This document shows, piece after piece, positions 12,218-22,233 of a DNA stretch of 64,000 nucleotides; the stretch's first letter is position 1, and each line of letters begins with the position of its first letter. A program made the position numbers and the translations under genes. The stretch spans positions 1 to 64,000 of the forward strand of contig JACSDG010000007.1 in NCBI GenBank assembly GCA_015660855.1, written 5' to 3'. The DNA comes from Magnetococcales bacterium. GTDB lineage: Bacteria; Pseudomonadota; Magnetococcia; Magnetococcales; UBA8363. The notes below the pieces were generated by a model that saw only the letters and a list, made by a program, of their open reading frames with translations, searched no databases and was not told the origin of the DNA.

Positions 12218-15200
12218 ATGTCCGAGGAAGATGATGAGCTATTGGGTATGTTTGTTCAGGAGGCTTCCGAGCATCTTGAGACTATTGAACCCGACCTCCT
12301 GACGTTGGAGGAAAACGGTGATGACACCGAGCCGGAGATTATCAACAGGCTGTTCAGGGGTGTCCATTCCATCAAGGGGTCTGCGGGTTTCTTTGGACTG
12401 ACCAACATTACCAAGTTGAGCCACATCATGGAAAACCTTCTCGGCAAAGTCCGGGAAAGGACCATGTCGGCCTCCCCAGCGGTGACCGACAGCCTGCTGT
12501 CCGGGTTGGACAAGCTCAAGGCCATGATCGGGGACGTGTCTGCCAGCGGTTCGGTGGACGCCAGTGAGGAGGTTCGGGTTATCCAGGCGGTGCTGGATGG
12601 TGAATCCTCAGGGGCGGGTGGGGCTGCCAAGGCCGACGCCAAACCTGCGGCGGAGAAACCACCCGAAACCAAGAAGGATGCGTCTCCCCCCGAAGACCCG
12701 GTAGCGCAACCTGCTCCAGAGGCGGAGGTTTCCGGAGAGCCTCCGGTTGCCGAGGCACCCCCTGCTCCTGCTTCCAAGGCGGCGCCCAAGGCTGCCGCTT
12801 CCAAGGCGGCACCCAAGGCCGCCGCCCCCAAAGCACCACCCAAGGCATCCGTACCCAAGGAAGCTGTTGTCAGCATGAGTGCGACGGCACCTGTCGGGGC
12901 GGGTTTTGATCTCGGTAACTATTCCGAAATCGTTGCCGACGCCATTGTTCACGGGCGACGGTTTTTCTTATTCCACCTTGATACCGAGGGGACCGGTCCC
13001 GAAAAAAGGGTGCGTTTCAACCAGACCAAGGCACTGCTTTCTTCGGTCGGCAAGGTGGTGGATACCGACCCCGCCATTGCCGGGGATCAGGATCTGGAAG
13101 GGTATTCTGGGGTGGTTCTTGACCTGTTGATCACCACGGTCCTGGAAGAGGATCTCCTGGTTTCACTGCTTCAGACCGATTCTTCTCGGATGCAACGTCT
13201 CGAAATACCTGTCGATCTGGCGCGTAAGGTGGCACCACCCAAGGGAATGAGCCCCGCTGAAGCCGCCCGTCATGCCCAGGCCCAAGCCGATACCACAGAG
13301 AAAGTCGTTGAGGCGGTCGTTGAGGAAGATGTCGGCTTCAAGCCAAGGTTGCGTCGGCCCGATCCTGGTTCGGTGGCGATAGTCACTACGGGTAAGGGCC
13401 GTGAGATGAGTGGGGGAGGTGCTTCCAAGGGTGGGGGCCCCCCTGCGGTGGAGGAAACGTTGCGTGTCAGCGTTTCTCTGCTGGACGAGCTGATCAACAT
13501 GGCCGGGGAGCTGGTGTTGGCTCGCAACCAGATGACCCGGGCTGCTGTGGAAGTGCAGACCCAGTTTCCCCATTTTGGCCCCCTGATCCAAAATCTGGAT
13601 TCCATCACCAGTCGTATCCAGGAAAAGGTCATGCAGGCCAGGATGCAGCCGGTGAGTGTGGTGTTCAACAAATTTCCGCGAATTGTGCGCGATCTGGCGC
13701 GCAAACTGGAGAAAAAAATCGATCTGGAAATTCGCGGTGGCGAGGTTGATCTGGACAAATCGGTGATTGAGCATTTGTCCGATCCGCTGACCCATATGAT
13801 CCGTAACGTTGCCGATCACGCCATTGAATTGCCGCAGGAACGTACCCAAATTGGCAAACCCGAAGCGGGTCAGGTGGAATTGGCTGCCTATCACGAAAAC
13901 GGTTTGGTTAATATCTCTCTCTCCGACGACGGTGCCGGCATTGATGCCGAACGTGTCAAGCAGAAGGCTTTGGAACGGGGTCAGATCACCGAACGCCAGG
14001 CCGATGCCATGAGTGAAGAGGATGCCTTAAGCCTGATCTTCGCCCCAGGTCTTTCCATGGCCAAGAAGGTTTCCGACGTGTCGGGACGTGGCGTTGGCAT
14101 GGATGTGGTGCGTACCAACATTGAAAAACTTGGTGGGACGGTCTCGGTGCAGTCCAAGGTGGGCAAGGGTACCACCATCATTCTTAAACTGCCGCTGACT
14201 TTGGCCATCATCCCCGCCATGATTGTTTCCTCGGGCAACCAAAGGTTTGCCATTCCCGAGATTGGCTTGGTGGAGATTGTTCGCATCGCCGAATCGGATC
14301 GGGCCAATCAGATCGAAACCGTGGGCAACGCGCCGGTTTTGCGGCTTAGAAACATGCTGCTGCCGTTGGTGGATCTGGCTGACGTTCTGGGGGTGTCGCG
14401 GGTATGGCCGCCGGGAACGGGCAGCAGTGACCGGCGTGAGCGGCTTTCTGATCGGCGGGCGCAGGCGCGCAAGGCGCGCGAGGCGGCGCGGATTGGGGGA
14501 TCGGCGGGGCTTGCTGCATCGTCGGGACTTAAGGAAGTCCCGGATCGGCGTGACGAACCCGTTGACCGTCGTGATCCCAATAACTTGGTCGCCTATGTGA
14601 TGGTCCTTAATGTGGGTGGCAACGAGTTCGGCATGGTTGTGGACGAGGTGCTGGACAGTGAAGAAATCGTCGTCAAACCTTTGCCGTCGTATTTCAAAGA
14701 CAATCTTTGCTTTTCCGCCACCACCATTCTGGGCGACGGTAGCGTCGCTCTCATCATCGACTACGCCGGTCTGATGGAGCAGGCCAAGATTAATTTTTCC
14801 AACGTCGAACGGGCGACGCGCATGGATCTGGACGAAGAACGGCGCGCGGCTTTGCGGGAACGCCAAAACATCATTTTGCTGGAGACGGGGACGGGTTTGA
14901 TCATGGGCATCGTCCACAGCATGGTGCGGCGTGTGGAAAAAATTTCCCCCAAACTGTTGGATACCATCGGTGGGTTGCCTTATGTGCGCTATGATGGGCG
15001 GACATTCCGGGCTGTTTATCCCGACCAGGTCATGGGATTGGAAGGGATGGGGTACAGCGGTGGTGATCCCGAGGAAGAGGGGGATGCCGATTTGTGCATG
15101 GTGGTGCCCAACATTCCCAATATTCAGGCAGGTTTGATTTTCTCCCGTATTATCGACACGCGGGAGACCCACATCGATCTGGATTGCCGTGCCATTCGCG

Positions 15201-15682
15201 CCGAAGGGTTGTTTGGTTCGGCGCAGATTGATGATCGGGTTGTGTTGTTTCCCGATGTCAACACCGTTCTGGTATTGGCGGGTATCGAAATGCCCCATGT
15301 TCAGGCCCAGGTGGACAGGACCGGTTTGCGCGCTCTGGTGGTGGATGACACCCCGTTTTTGCGGGCGTTGACCAGCAATTATCTTCAGTCGGTGGGATTT
15401 GAGGTGGAACAGGCCGAAGATGGTCATGTCGCACTGACCAAGTTGAAAAACAGCGAATTTGACCTGCTGGTGACCGATCTTAACATGCCGGGGATGGATG
15501 GCTTTGAGTTGGCCCATGAAGTTCCTTCGACAATCCACGCCGAAATCCCCATGATTGCGACAACATCCTCCATTTCCTCGGATGTGGAGCAAAAATGTTT
15601 CAAGGCGGGGTTTGTCAGTTGTGTCCCCGCCATTGATAAAAACAGGTTGCTTAAAGTGGTATCGTTAATGCAAGAACGATGA
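12218..15682 (+). CDS. cheA: Hybrid chemotaxis histidine kinase CheA (Hpt, HATPase, CheW-like domains, C-terminal REC)
   Basis: LFRGVHSIKGSAGFFG Hpt site, HLSDPLTHMIRNVADHAIE N-box, GRGVGMDVVRTNIEKLGG, C-terminal REC (ALVVDDTPFLRALTSNYL...VTDLNMPGMDGFEL). Confidence 0.96.
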   Translation: MSEEDDELLGMFVQEASEHLETIEPDLLTLEENGDDTEPEIINRLFRGVHSIKGSAGFFGLTNITKLSHIMENLLGKVRERTMSASPAVTDSLLSGLDKLKAMIGDVSASGSVDASEEVRVIQAVLDGESSGAGGAAKADAKPAAEKPPETKKDASPPEDPVAQPAPEAEVSGEPPVAEAPPAPASKAAPKAAASKAAPKAAAPKAPPKASVPKEAVVSMSATAPVGAGFDLGNYSEIVADAIVHGRRFFLFHLDTEGTGPEKRVRFNQTKALLSSVGKVVDTDPAIAGDQDLEGYSGVVLDLLITTVLEEDLLVSLLQTDSSRMQRLEIPVDLARKVAPPKGMSPAEAARHAQAQADTTEKVVEAVVEEDVGFKPRLRRPDPGSVAIVTTGKGREMSGGGASKGGGPPAVEETLRVSVSLLDELINMAGELVLARNQMTRAAVEVQTQFPHFGPLIQNLDSITSRIQEKVMQARMQPVSVVFNKFPRIVRDLARKLEKKIDLEIRGGEVDLDKSVIEHLSDPLTHMIRNVADHAIELPQERTQIGKPEAGQVELAAYHENGLVNISLSDDGAGIDAERVKQKALERGQITERQADAMSEEDALSLIFAPGLSMAKKVSDVSGRGVGMDVVRTNIEKLGGTVSVQSKVGKGTTIILKLPLTLAIIPAMIVSSGNQRFAIPEIGLVEIVRIAESDRANQIETVGNAPVLRLRNMLLPLVDLADVLGVSRVWPPGTGSSDRRERLSDRRAQARKAREAARIGGSAGLAASSGLKEVPDRRDEPVDRRDPNNLVAYVMVLNVGGNEFGMVVDEVLDSEEIVVKPLPSYFKDNLCFSATTILGDGSVALIIDYAGLMEQAKINFSNVERATRMDLDEERRAALRERQNIILLETGTGLIMGIVHSMVRRVEKISPKLLDTIGGLPYVRYDGRTFRAVYPDQVMGLEGMGYSGGDPEEEGDADLCMVVPNIPNIQAGLIFSRIIDTRETHIDLDCRAIRAEGLFGSAQIDDRVVLFPDVNTVLVLAGIEMPHVQAQVDRTGLRALVVDDTPFLRALTSNYLQSVGFEVEQAEDGHVALTKLKNSEFDLLVTDLNMPGMDGFELAHEVPSTIHAEIPMIATTSSISSDVEQKCFKAGFVSCVPAIDKNRLLKVVSLMQER

Positions 15683-15828
15683 TCGAAACCACTATGGAAG
15701 GGCGGTGGGGGAGGGCGCGTGTGTTGGCCATGGTTGGTCTGCCCAGGCCTTCGCGGTTGCAGTCAAAGACAGGATGGTCTCCTGTTGGGTACGGCCAGAA
15801 AACGTAGTTCTATGAGAGAGATACGGTC

Positions 15829-16323
15829 ATGCTTATCAGCACTTTCACCCTGGGGGAGCTTTATCTGGGTATCGACATTGTTTTGGTTCGGGAGATTAAC
15901 CGGTCGATGGAGTGCACCCCGGTACCGGGATCGCAGGACTATATTCGTGGCATGTTGAACATACGCGGTCGGGTGATCACCCTGTTCGATCTGAAAAAAC
16001 GTCTGGGGTGGTCCGACGATGAAGTGGCCGATCATGCGACGATTAAACAGTATAATGTGATCATGAAGACCCATAGCGAGGTGCTTAAGATCAACCCTGC
16101 CCTGGCCGAGAGCAAATGTCCGTGGGAGGATCCCGTGGGTCTGGCGGTGGACCAGTTGGGCGATGTCAGGGAAATTGTGGATGACAATATTTTGCCGCCG
16201 CCGGCTAACATGCGTGGCATCTCCGCTGATTTTGTCCACGGGGTTGTTGAATTTGAAAGAAATTTGTTGATTATTCTGGATGTGGCTACCGTTTTGGGAT
16301 TCGATGAGCGGCCATCGGGTTAG
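15829..16323 (+). CDS. cheW: Chemotaxis adaptor CheW
   Basis: LGELYLGIDIVLVREINR...VPGSQDYIRGMLNIRGRVITLFDLKKRLG. Confidence 0.93.
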   Translation: MLISTFTLGELYLGIDIVLVREINRSMECTPVPGSQDYIRGMLNIRGRVITLFDLKKRLGWSDDEVADHATIKQYNVIMKTHSEVLKINPALAESKCPWEDPVGLAVDQLGDVREIVDDNILPPPANMRGISADFVHGVVEFERNLLIILDVATVLGFDERPSG

Positions 16324-16363
16324 CTGGATTTCTCATTTTGTCGGTTTGCGTGGGTGGTCTTGA

Positions 16364-16690
16364 TGTGTCGGAAAAACAAAGTTTGGCAAAAATTATTGCG
16401 GGGGTCCGGGGGGGGGCATCCCCCCCGGCGGAGGTTTGGAGGCAGAGCCTCCAAGGTTTTGTTTTTGAACTTAAACAAAAAGCTTCATGCCTATGGGGGT
16501 TTGGGGGGCAAACCCCCCAAGGTTTTGGTTTTTGCCCGCAGGGCACGACGCTCAGAAAAAAGCTTTCTGCCCCGTTTTTTATTTTTGCTTTTGACTTCAA
16601 GCAGAAAGTTTCCCTGTCTGAAGTGTTGTGGCCGAAACGAGTATCATGGCCCGATTCAAGGTTTTTGCCCTAGGGGCATCATGTCCCTTG
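16364..16690 (+). repeat. dispersed G-rich repeat, copy 3 (longest, several modules)
   Basis: Same cggaaaaacaaagtttggcaaaa...gcgggggtccgggggg module, then ggggtttggggggcaaaccccccaaggttttggtttttgcccgcagggc, then tgttgtggccgaaacgagtatcatggcccg. Confidence 0.85.
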
Positions 16691-16821
16691 GAGCCGTGTT
16701 GGTTGTGTTGGCGAACTTGATGGAGGTTGTGCCAGGTGGTCGGAAGCCTGCGGAGTCAACGTAGAATTGCCCAGGGGACTGGTATTCGGGACTTTTTAGT
16801 GTCCAGATGTCGGTTTGATGC

Positions 16822-17835
16822 ATGGAAGAAGACGCCAGGCGAATAGCCGAGGAAATTGCGAACGAATACAGGCGTGAACTGGAAAGCGTCCGTTTTGAAA
16901 TGGGGCAGGTCAAAGGCTTGGTCCAGGATGCCATTGGCAAGCTGACGGACAGTTTCAACGGTTTGCGGGACAGTTCTGACCGACAACTCGGCTTGGTTAC
17001 GGCTTTGACCTCCTCCATGGATACGACAGGGGGCGGTGCGGATAGCAAAAGTGGTGGTGGGGAAAAGAAGGTCAACATACGCGGTTTTGTCAGTGAGACC
17101 GATAAAATATTGAGAACCTTTGTCGATCACATTATCCTGGTAAGTCGGCAGAGCATGGAGATGGTGCATCGGATTGACGAGCTGTCGATGCAAATGAATG
17201 AGGTTGTTGAACTGTTGCAAGACATCAACGGCATCGCCGAACAGACCAACGTGTTGTCGTTGAATGCCCGCATTGTCGCGGCCCGTGCGGGGCAGGCGGG
17301 TGAGGCTTTTTCGGTGGTGGCCTCCGAGGTGCGTAAGCTGGCACGCAACTCCCATGAGTTCAGTGATCGTATCAACGGAGTGGTACGTAAATCCAAAAAG
17401 AACATCGAGGAGGCCAAAGGGATCATTGAAATCATGGCCTCCAAGGATATGAGCTTTGCCATTGATTCCAAGGGCCGGGTTGACGAGATGATGCACGAGG
17501 TCAGCGAAATTGACCGGTTTACCGAGGAAACCATCCACAAAGTGACCGGGCTGGCCGATCAGATCAGTTCCCAGGTGGGTGTTGCGATCATGTCCATGCA
17601 GTTTGAGGATATGGTGACCCAGCTTTCCGGCAGCATGGAAAAGAAATTTGCTGTTTTGGAAAGCTTTTCCCAGACGATGGATGCGGATATTCTGTTTGTG
17701 GATGGCTTGAGCCAACCTGAGCAGTTGCTGCGTTTGCAACAAATGTTGGAAGTACAACAGGCCAGCTTCAATGCGGTGGATCGTGGAGCGGTGCAACAAA
17801 GTTCCATGGACGAAGGTGAAGTTGAACTTTTTTAG
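16822..17835 (+). CDS. Soluble methyl-accepting chemotaxis-type signalling protein
   Basis: IAEQTNVLSLNARIVAARAGQAGEAFSVVASEVRKLARNS MCP hairpin; no TM segments. Confidence 0.85.
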   Translation: MEEDARRIAEEIANEYRRELESVRFEMGQVKGLVQDAIGKLTDSFNGLRDSSDRQLGLVTALTSSMDTTGGGADSKSGGGEKKVNIRGFVSETDKILRTFVDHIILVSRQSMEMVHRIDELSMQMNEVVELLQDINGIAEQTNVLSLNARIVAARAGQAGEAFSVVASEVRKLARNSHEFSDRINGVVRKSKKNIEEAKGIIEIMASKDMSFAIDSKGRVDEMMHEVSEIDRFTEETIHKVTGLADQISSQVGVAIMSMQFEDMVTQLSGSMEKKFAVLESFSQTMDADILFVDGLSQPEQLLRLQQMLEVQQASFNAVDRGAVQQSSMDEGEVELF

Positions 17836-17928
17836 TTGGTTGGGTACCTGGGCAGACCGTCGTGTGGATCCGGTCGGGATTGTGGGCGGGTCTGCGTCGT
17901 GTGAAACCTTTACGAGTGGGAGCATGAG

Positions 17929-18243
17929 ATGTCTGGAACCATTTCCGTCGAACGGGCGGAGCGTGAAACAGTGATCAACATCAAGGGGCGTTTTAACTTT
18001 GAAATGCACTCCCAATTTCGAACCGCCTATCAGGAAGATACCAGCAAAGGCCAGAAGGGAAGGAAATTTGTCATCGACCTGTCGGGTACCGAGTATATTG
18101 ACTCTTCGGCTCTTGGAATGTTGCTGTTGTTGCGAGAGGAGGCGGGTACCAATGAGTCGGACATTGAAATTGTCAATGCCAAGCCTGAAATAAGGAAGAT
18201 ACTTGAAACGGCCAATTTCCAGCGGTTATTCAAGATAAGCTGA
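17929..18243 (+). CDS. STAS-domain anti-sigma-factor-antagonist-like protein
   Basis: FVIDLSGTEYIDSSALGMLLLLREEA. Confidence 0.92.
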   Translation: MSGTISVERAERETVINIKGRFNFEMHSQFRTAYQEDTSKGQKGRKFVIDLSGTEYIDSSALGMLLLLREEAGTNESDIEIVNAKPEIRKILETANFQRLFKIS

Positions 18244-18273
18244 TCGTTTTATGACCTGGATTGGTCCTTTGGC

Positions 18274-19986
18274 ATGAAAATTCTTATTGTTGATGATGAT
18301 CGTATCAACAGCACCATACTTAATCGACTCTTGGCGCGGGATGGCCATGCGGTGGTGATTGCCCATGATGGTGTCGAGGGGGTGGATGTTTTCCGCAGGG
18401 AAAATCCGGATCTGGTGTTGATGGATATACGTATGCCGCAGATGAACGGGTATGAAGCGGCAAGGGAAATCAAGCGATTGGTGGCCAATCGTTTTGTCCC
18501 TATCATATTTTTGACGGCGGTGACCGACGAAGAGTCCCTGGTACAGTGTATTGATGCCGGCGGCGACGATTTTCTCACAAAACCGTTCAACCGGACCATA
18601 CTTCAGGCCAAGATCGACGCCATGGAGCGTATTCGCAGGTTGCATGGCGAGTTGCGGCGGCAGAAGGAAAAGGTTGAGCGGCATCAGGAGCAGCTGCAGC
18701 AGGAAATGGAGGTGGGTCAGCACCTGTTTGCCAAGATTGTGTCGGCGGGCAATCTTCTGGATGCCCCCTGTCTGAAGCGATGGACATCTCCGATGTCGGT
18801 GTTTAATGGCGATTTGTTGGTGGCTGCGTATAATCCGGCGGGTGGGCTGCACATTATGTTGGGTGATTTTACTGGGCATGGATTGTCGGCGGCGGTGGGT
18901 GCCATGCCATTGGCGGAAATCTTTTATGAAATGACGGCGCAGGGGTTTTCGCTAAGTGAATTGGTGGAGGCGATGAATGCCAAGCTGATCGCGGTGATGC
19001 CGACGCGTATGTTTTGTGCTGCCTGTCTGATTGAGGTGGATTTTCGCCAACAGTCGTTGATGGTTTGGAACGGTGGTTTGCCTGACATACTGGTTACCGA
19101 TGGTGCCGGTCGGGTTGTACGGCGGTTGATTTCCACACGTCTGCCTTTGGGGGTGACGGCCCTGACGCGTGAAGATCGCAAGATGGAAATCATGGAGATG
19201 AAACCGGAGCACCGGGTTTTTTTGTACTCCGACGGTTTAATTGAGGCCCCGAACCTCGGTGGCGAAATGTTTGGGTTGGATCGTTTGATGTCCCACTTCA
19301 ACGGGCAGGTCAATCCCGAGCATATTTTTGATAATATACTTGGTTCATTGAGGGTTTTTCGAGGGGATGCCGATCAGTCCGATGATATCAGTCTGTTGGA
19401 GATTGATTGTTCGCGGGCTGGCGAGGAGCCTCCTGGCGGGGTGCCAAGGCGATCAGAAAAAAGTCTGCCGCCGGCACCTTGGGAAATTGCGTTTTCTTTT
19501 GACGCGGGAACCCTGAAAAATGTCGATCCCTTGCCTACGGTGATTAATGCCGTAATGTCCATCCAGGCACCGACCGGTCACAGGGAGAGGCTTTATACCA
19601 TCTTGGCGGAACTGCTGTCCAACGCCCTGGATCATGGGTTGCTGGGGTTGGATACCGATATGAAGAAAACGCCCACGGGCTTTATTGAATATTATAACCA
19701 GAGGGAAGAAAGGCTTGCTGTTATGGAGTCGGGATTTATACGGCTCAGTTTGATCCACGAACCGGTCGTGAGTTCAACGGATGGCAGGCGGGTCGGTGGT
19801 GCGATTCGTATCCGGCTGCAGGATAGCGGACCGGGTTTTGATTTTACCAGGGTTCAGTCCAAACTGGAGGGTAACAGTGGCCATGGGGGGCGTGGCATTG
19901 CTTTGATACGGTCTTTGTGTAGTGAGTTGGTCTACCGTGGAGCGGGGAATCAGGCTGAGGCGGTCTATCGTTGGACGTACCAATAG
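18274..19986 (+). CDS. Response regulator with SpoIIE/PP2C phosphatase and C-terminal HATPase (HsbR-like architecture)
   Basis: REC (LIVDDDRINSTIL...VLMDIRMPQMNGYEAA), PP2C (GDFTGHGLSAAVGAMPLAEIF), HATPase (LYTILAELLSNALDHGLLGL, GHGGRGIALIRSLCSEL). Confidence 0.92.
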   Translation: MKILIVDDDRINSTILNRLLARDGHAVVIAHDGVEGVDVFRRENPDLVLMDIRMPQMNGYEAAREIKRLVANRFVPIIFLTAVTDEESLVQCIDAGGDDFLTKPFNRTILQAKIDAMERIRRLHGELRRQKEKVERHQEQLQQEMEVGQHLFAKIVSAGNLLDAPCLKRWTSPMSVFNGDLLVAAYNPAGGLHIMLGDFTGHGLSAAVGAMPLAEIFYEMTAQGFSLSELVEAMNAKLIAVMPTRMFCAACLIEVDFRQQSLMVWNGGLPDILVTDGAGRVVRRLISTRLPLGVTALTREDRKMEIMEMKPEHRVFLYSDGLIEAPNLGGEMFGLDRLMSHFNGQVNPEHIFDNILGSLRVFRGDADQSDDISLLEIDCSRAGEEPPGGVPRRSEKSLPPAPWEIAFSFDAGTLKNVDPLPTVINAVMSIQAPTGHRERLYTILAELLSNALDHGLLGLDTDMKKTPTGFIEYYNQREERLAVMESGFIRLSLIHEPVVSSTDGRRVGGAIRIRLQDSGPGFDFTRVQSKLEGNSGHGGRGIALIRSLCSELVYRGAGNQAEAVYRWTYQ

Positions 19987-20032
19987 TTGGGACTGGGTAT
20001 CCGTTAGACTTAAGTGGGTGCAAGGAAAATCA

Positions 20033-21355
20033 GTGGCGAGTCCCCTCAAGGTGATGGTTGTAGACGACACGATCACTTACAGGATGATCATGAAAAAGGT
20101 CGTCGAGAGCATACCTGGAATCCAGGTGACGGCGACTCTTTCCAATGGCAAGCTGGCACTGGACAAGATCACCAGCCAGTTTGGTTCCGGGGATCCGGAT
20201 CGCCCTGATGTGGTGCTTTTGGATGTGGAAATGCCGGTCATGGACGGGCTGGCCAGTCTGAAGGAGATTGGCAAACGCTTTCCCCATGTGACGGTGGTGA
20301 TGGTGAGTGGGTTGTCGCGCTCCAATGCCAACATCATCATGGAATGTCTCAATGCCGGCGCGTTGGACTTTATTACCAAGCCCATGGAGAGCAACGTTGA
20401 TCGGGCCAAGGAGGCGTTGCGCAAAGATTTGGAACCGATTCTGTCCGTTATTCTCAAAGAGAAGAGTGCGGGCGATGGCAAAGGTGCCGATGTTGGTAAG
20501 GCTGTCGAGGGGGAGGCCAGCGGCAAGTCGGAGGGAACGGTTGACAAGGCGGACTCTTCTAGGGTACAGGGACCGTTGACCGGGGTGCGCCGGGTTGATG
20601 CTTCTGCCGTGCGGTCACAGCCTGGTGGTAAAGGATCGGGTGTGGTTTCTCCCGCCGGATTGGCACCTGCCAGGGGTTTATCGGCGTTGGGCGTTCCTGG
20701 CACACGGGTGGTGGTTTCGGGAGGGGGATCTGTGCCGAAGGCGGTGGTGCCTGCAAAGGCCGCTCTGGATGTCCCTGAACTGATTTTGGTGGGATCTTCC
20801 ACTGGGGGACCGGCCGCCTTGACCAAGTTGTTAGGGAAGATCGGGGAAAAATTGCCGGTGCCCATGTTGATCGTTCAGCATATGCCTCCGGTTTTTACCG
20901 CTTCGCTGGCGGCCCAGTTGACGCGGACGTCGGGTTTGGAGGTTCGGGAAGCCCAGGATGCTCAGTGGGTGGAGCCGGGTGACATCTTGATAGCCCAGGG
21001 TGGGCGGCATATGACTTTGGTATCTGAAAACCGTAGATTAAAAATCGTTTTCAACGACGGCCCTAAGGTTAACGAATGCAGGCCGGCGGTGGACGTGCTT
21101 TTTATGTCGGCCATGGCCACTTTTCAGGGGCGGATTCTCGCCATCGTACTGACCGGTATGGGGCGTGACGGAGCCAACGGTGTGGATGCCCTCAAGCGGG
21201 CGGGTCGGACTTTTTGCATTACTCAGGATAAAAAAACTTGCGTCGTGTATGGTATGCCCCGGTCGGTGGATGAGAAGGGGTTGTCAGACCTCTCCCTTCC
21301 TTTGGACGAGATTGGACCCAAAATCGTCGATCTGTGCGGAAGTGGGGGAAGATAG
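20033..21355 (+). CDS. cheB: Protein-glutamate methylesterase CheB
   Basis: REC plus methylesterase (LVGSSTGGPAALTKLL, IVQHMPPVFTASLAAQL, VLTGMGRDGANG); in-frame GTG start at 20033. Confidence 0.95.
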   Translation: MASPLKVMVVDDTITYRMIMKKVVESIPGIQVTATLSNGKLALDKITSQFGSGDPDRPDVVLLDVEMPVMDGLASLKEIGKRFPHVTVVMVSGLSRSNANIIMECLNAGALDFITKPMESNVDRAKEALRKDLEPILSVILKEKSAGDGKGADVGKAVEGEASGKSEGTVDKADSSRVQGPLTGVRRVDASAVRSQPGGKGSGVVSPAGLAPARGLSALGVPGTRVVVSGGGSVPKAVVPAKAALDVPELILVGSSTGGPAALTKLLGKIGEKLPVPMLIVQHMPPVFTASLAAQLTRTSGLEVREAQDAQWVEPGDILIAQGGRHMTLVSENRRLKIVFNDGPKVNECRPAVDVLFMSAMATFQGRILAIVLTGMGRDGANGVDALKRAGRTFCITQDKKTCVVYGMPRSVDEKGLSDLSLPLDEIGPKIVDLCGSGGR

Positions 21356-21357
21356 AA

Positions 21358-22191
21358 ATGGCGATTTCCAAGGAAGAATTTCAGCTTATTCGCAAGTTTT
21401 TGCACGATCAGAGCGGTATTTTGGTCAACGAGGGTAAGGAATATCTGGTCGAGAATCGGTTGACGGTGCTTTTGGTTCAGAATGGTTGTGAAAATTTTTT
21501 TGATTTGCATGAAAAACTCAAGAAAGATGCTGGACCATTGCGCAACAAGGTTATTGACGCCATGACGACCAATGAAACCTTGTGGTTTCGTGATGCTTCG
21601 TTTGCCACGGCTGTTACCGAAACAGTGGTTCCCCATCTGGTTGCCAAGGCGGCGACGCAGACGGTGCGTATCTGGTCGGCCGCTTGTTCCACGGGTCAGG
21701 AGCCTTATTCTATCGCCATGCTGCTGCACGAGGCTGTGGAAAAAATGGGGGCTAAGGCTCCGGGACTGGCCAAATTCAAGATTCTTGGCACCGATATCTC
21801 ACCATCGGCCATTGTCATAGCCAAAACCGCCCGTTACAGTCAACTGGCCATCTCTCGGGGGATGAAACCCGATTTTTTAGAGAGATATTTTACCAAAAAC
21901 GGTATGGTACATGAAGTCAAACCCGAAATTCGCTCTCTTGTCGAATACAAACAGTTCAATCTTAAGGATGATTTTAGCCAGCACGGGCAGTTTGATTTTG
22001 TCATGTGTCGTAATGTGCTGATTTATTTCTCTGAAGAGCTGAAAAAGGACATCTACCAGAAGATTCATCGTGGGCTGGCCAAAGATGGCTGGATGGCCAT
22101 AGGGGCATCCGAATCTCCCAGGGGTTATACCGATGCTTTTGAGCAGGTGATTGTCAAAGGGGCGGCTTTGTTTCGTCCAAAACGTGTTTGA
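21358..22191 (+). CDS. cheR: Chemotaxis protein methyltransferase CheR
   Basis: VRIWSAACSTGQEPYSIAMLL, FDFVMCRNVLIYF. Confidence 0.96.
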   Translation: MAISKEEFQLIRKFLHDQSGILVNEGKEYLVENRLTVLLVQNGCENFFDLHEKLKKDAGPLRNKVIDAMTTNETLWFRDASFATAVTETVVPHLVAKAATQTVRIWSAACSTGQEPYSIAMLLHEAVEKMGAKAPGLAKFKILGTDISPSAIVIAKTARYSQLAISRGMKPDFLERYFTKNGMVHEVKPEIRSLVEYKQFNLKDDFSQHGQFDFVMCRNVLIYFSEELKKDIYQKIHRGLAKDGWMAIGASESPRGYTDAFEQVIVKGAALFRPKRV

Positions 22192-22233
22192 ACATGGCGC
22201 TCTCTACACCGTCATGGGTGGGGATGGTTTACA

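Noticed and set aside
14027-15592. 521-aa minus-strand ORF opposite cheA
   Set aside because: Shadow ORF: the His/Gln-rich translation has no recognisable domain, while the plus strand encodes clear CheA motifs.
16286-16764. ORFs on both strands across repeat copy 3
   Set aside because: Products of repeat DNA rather than genes.
16756-18015. 419-aa minus-strand ORF opposite the MCP and STAS genes
   Set aside because: His-rich shadow ORF with no domain signal.
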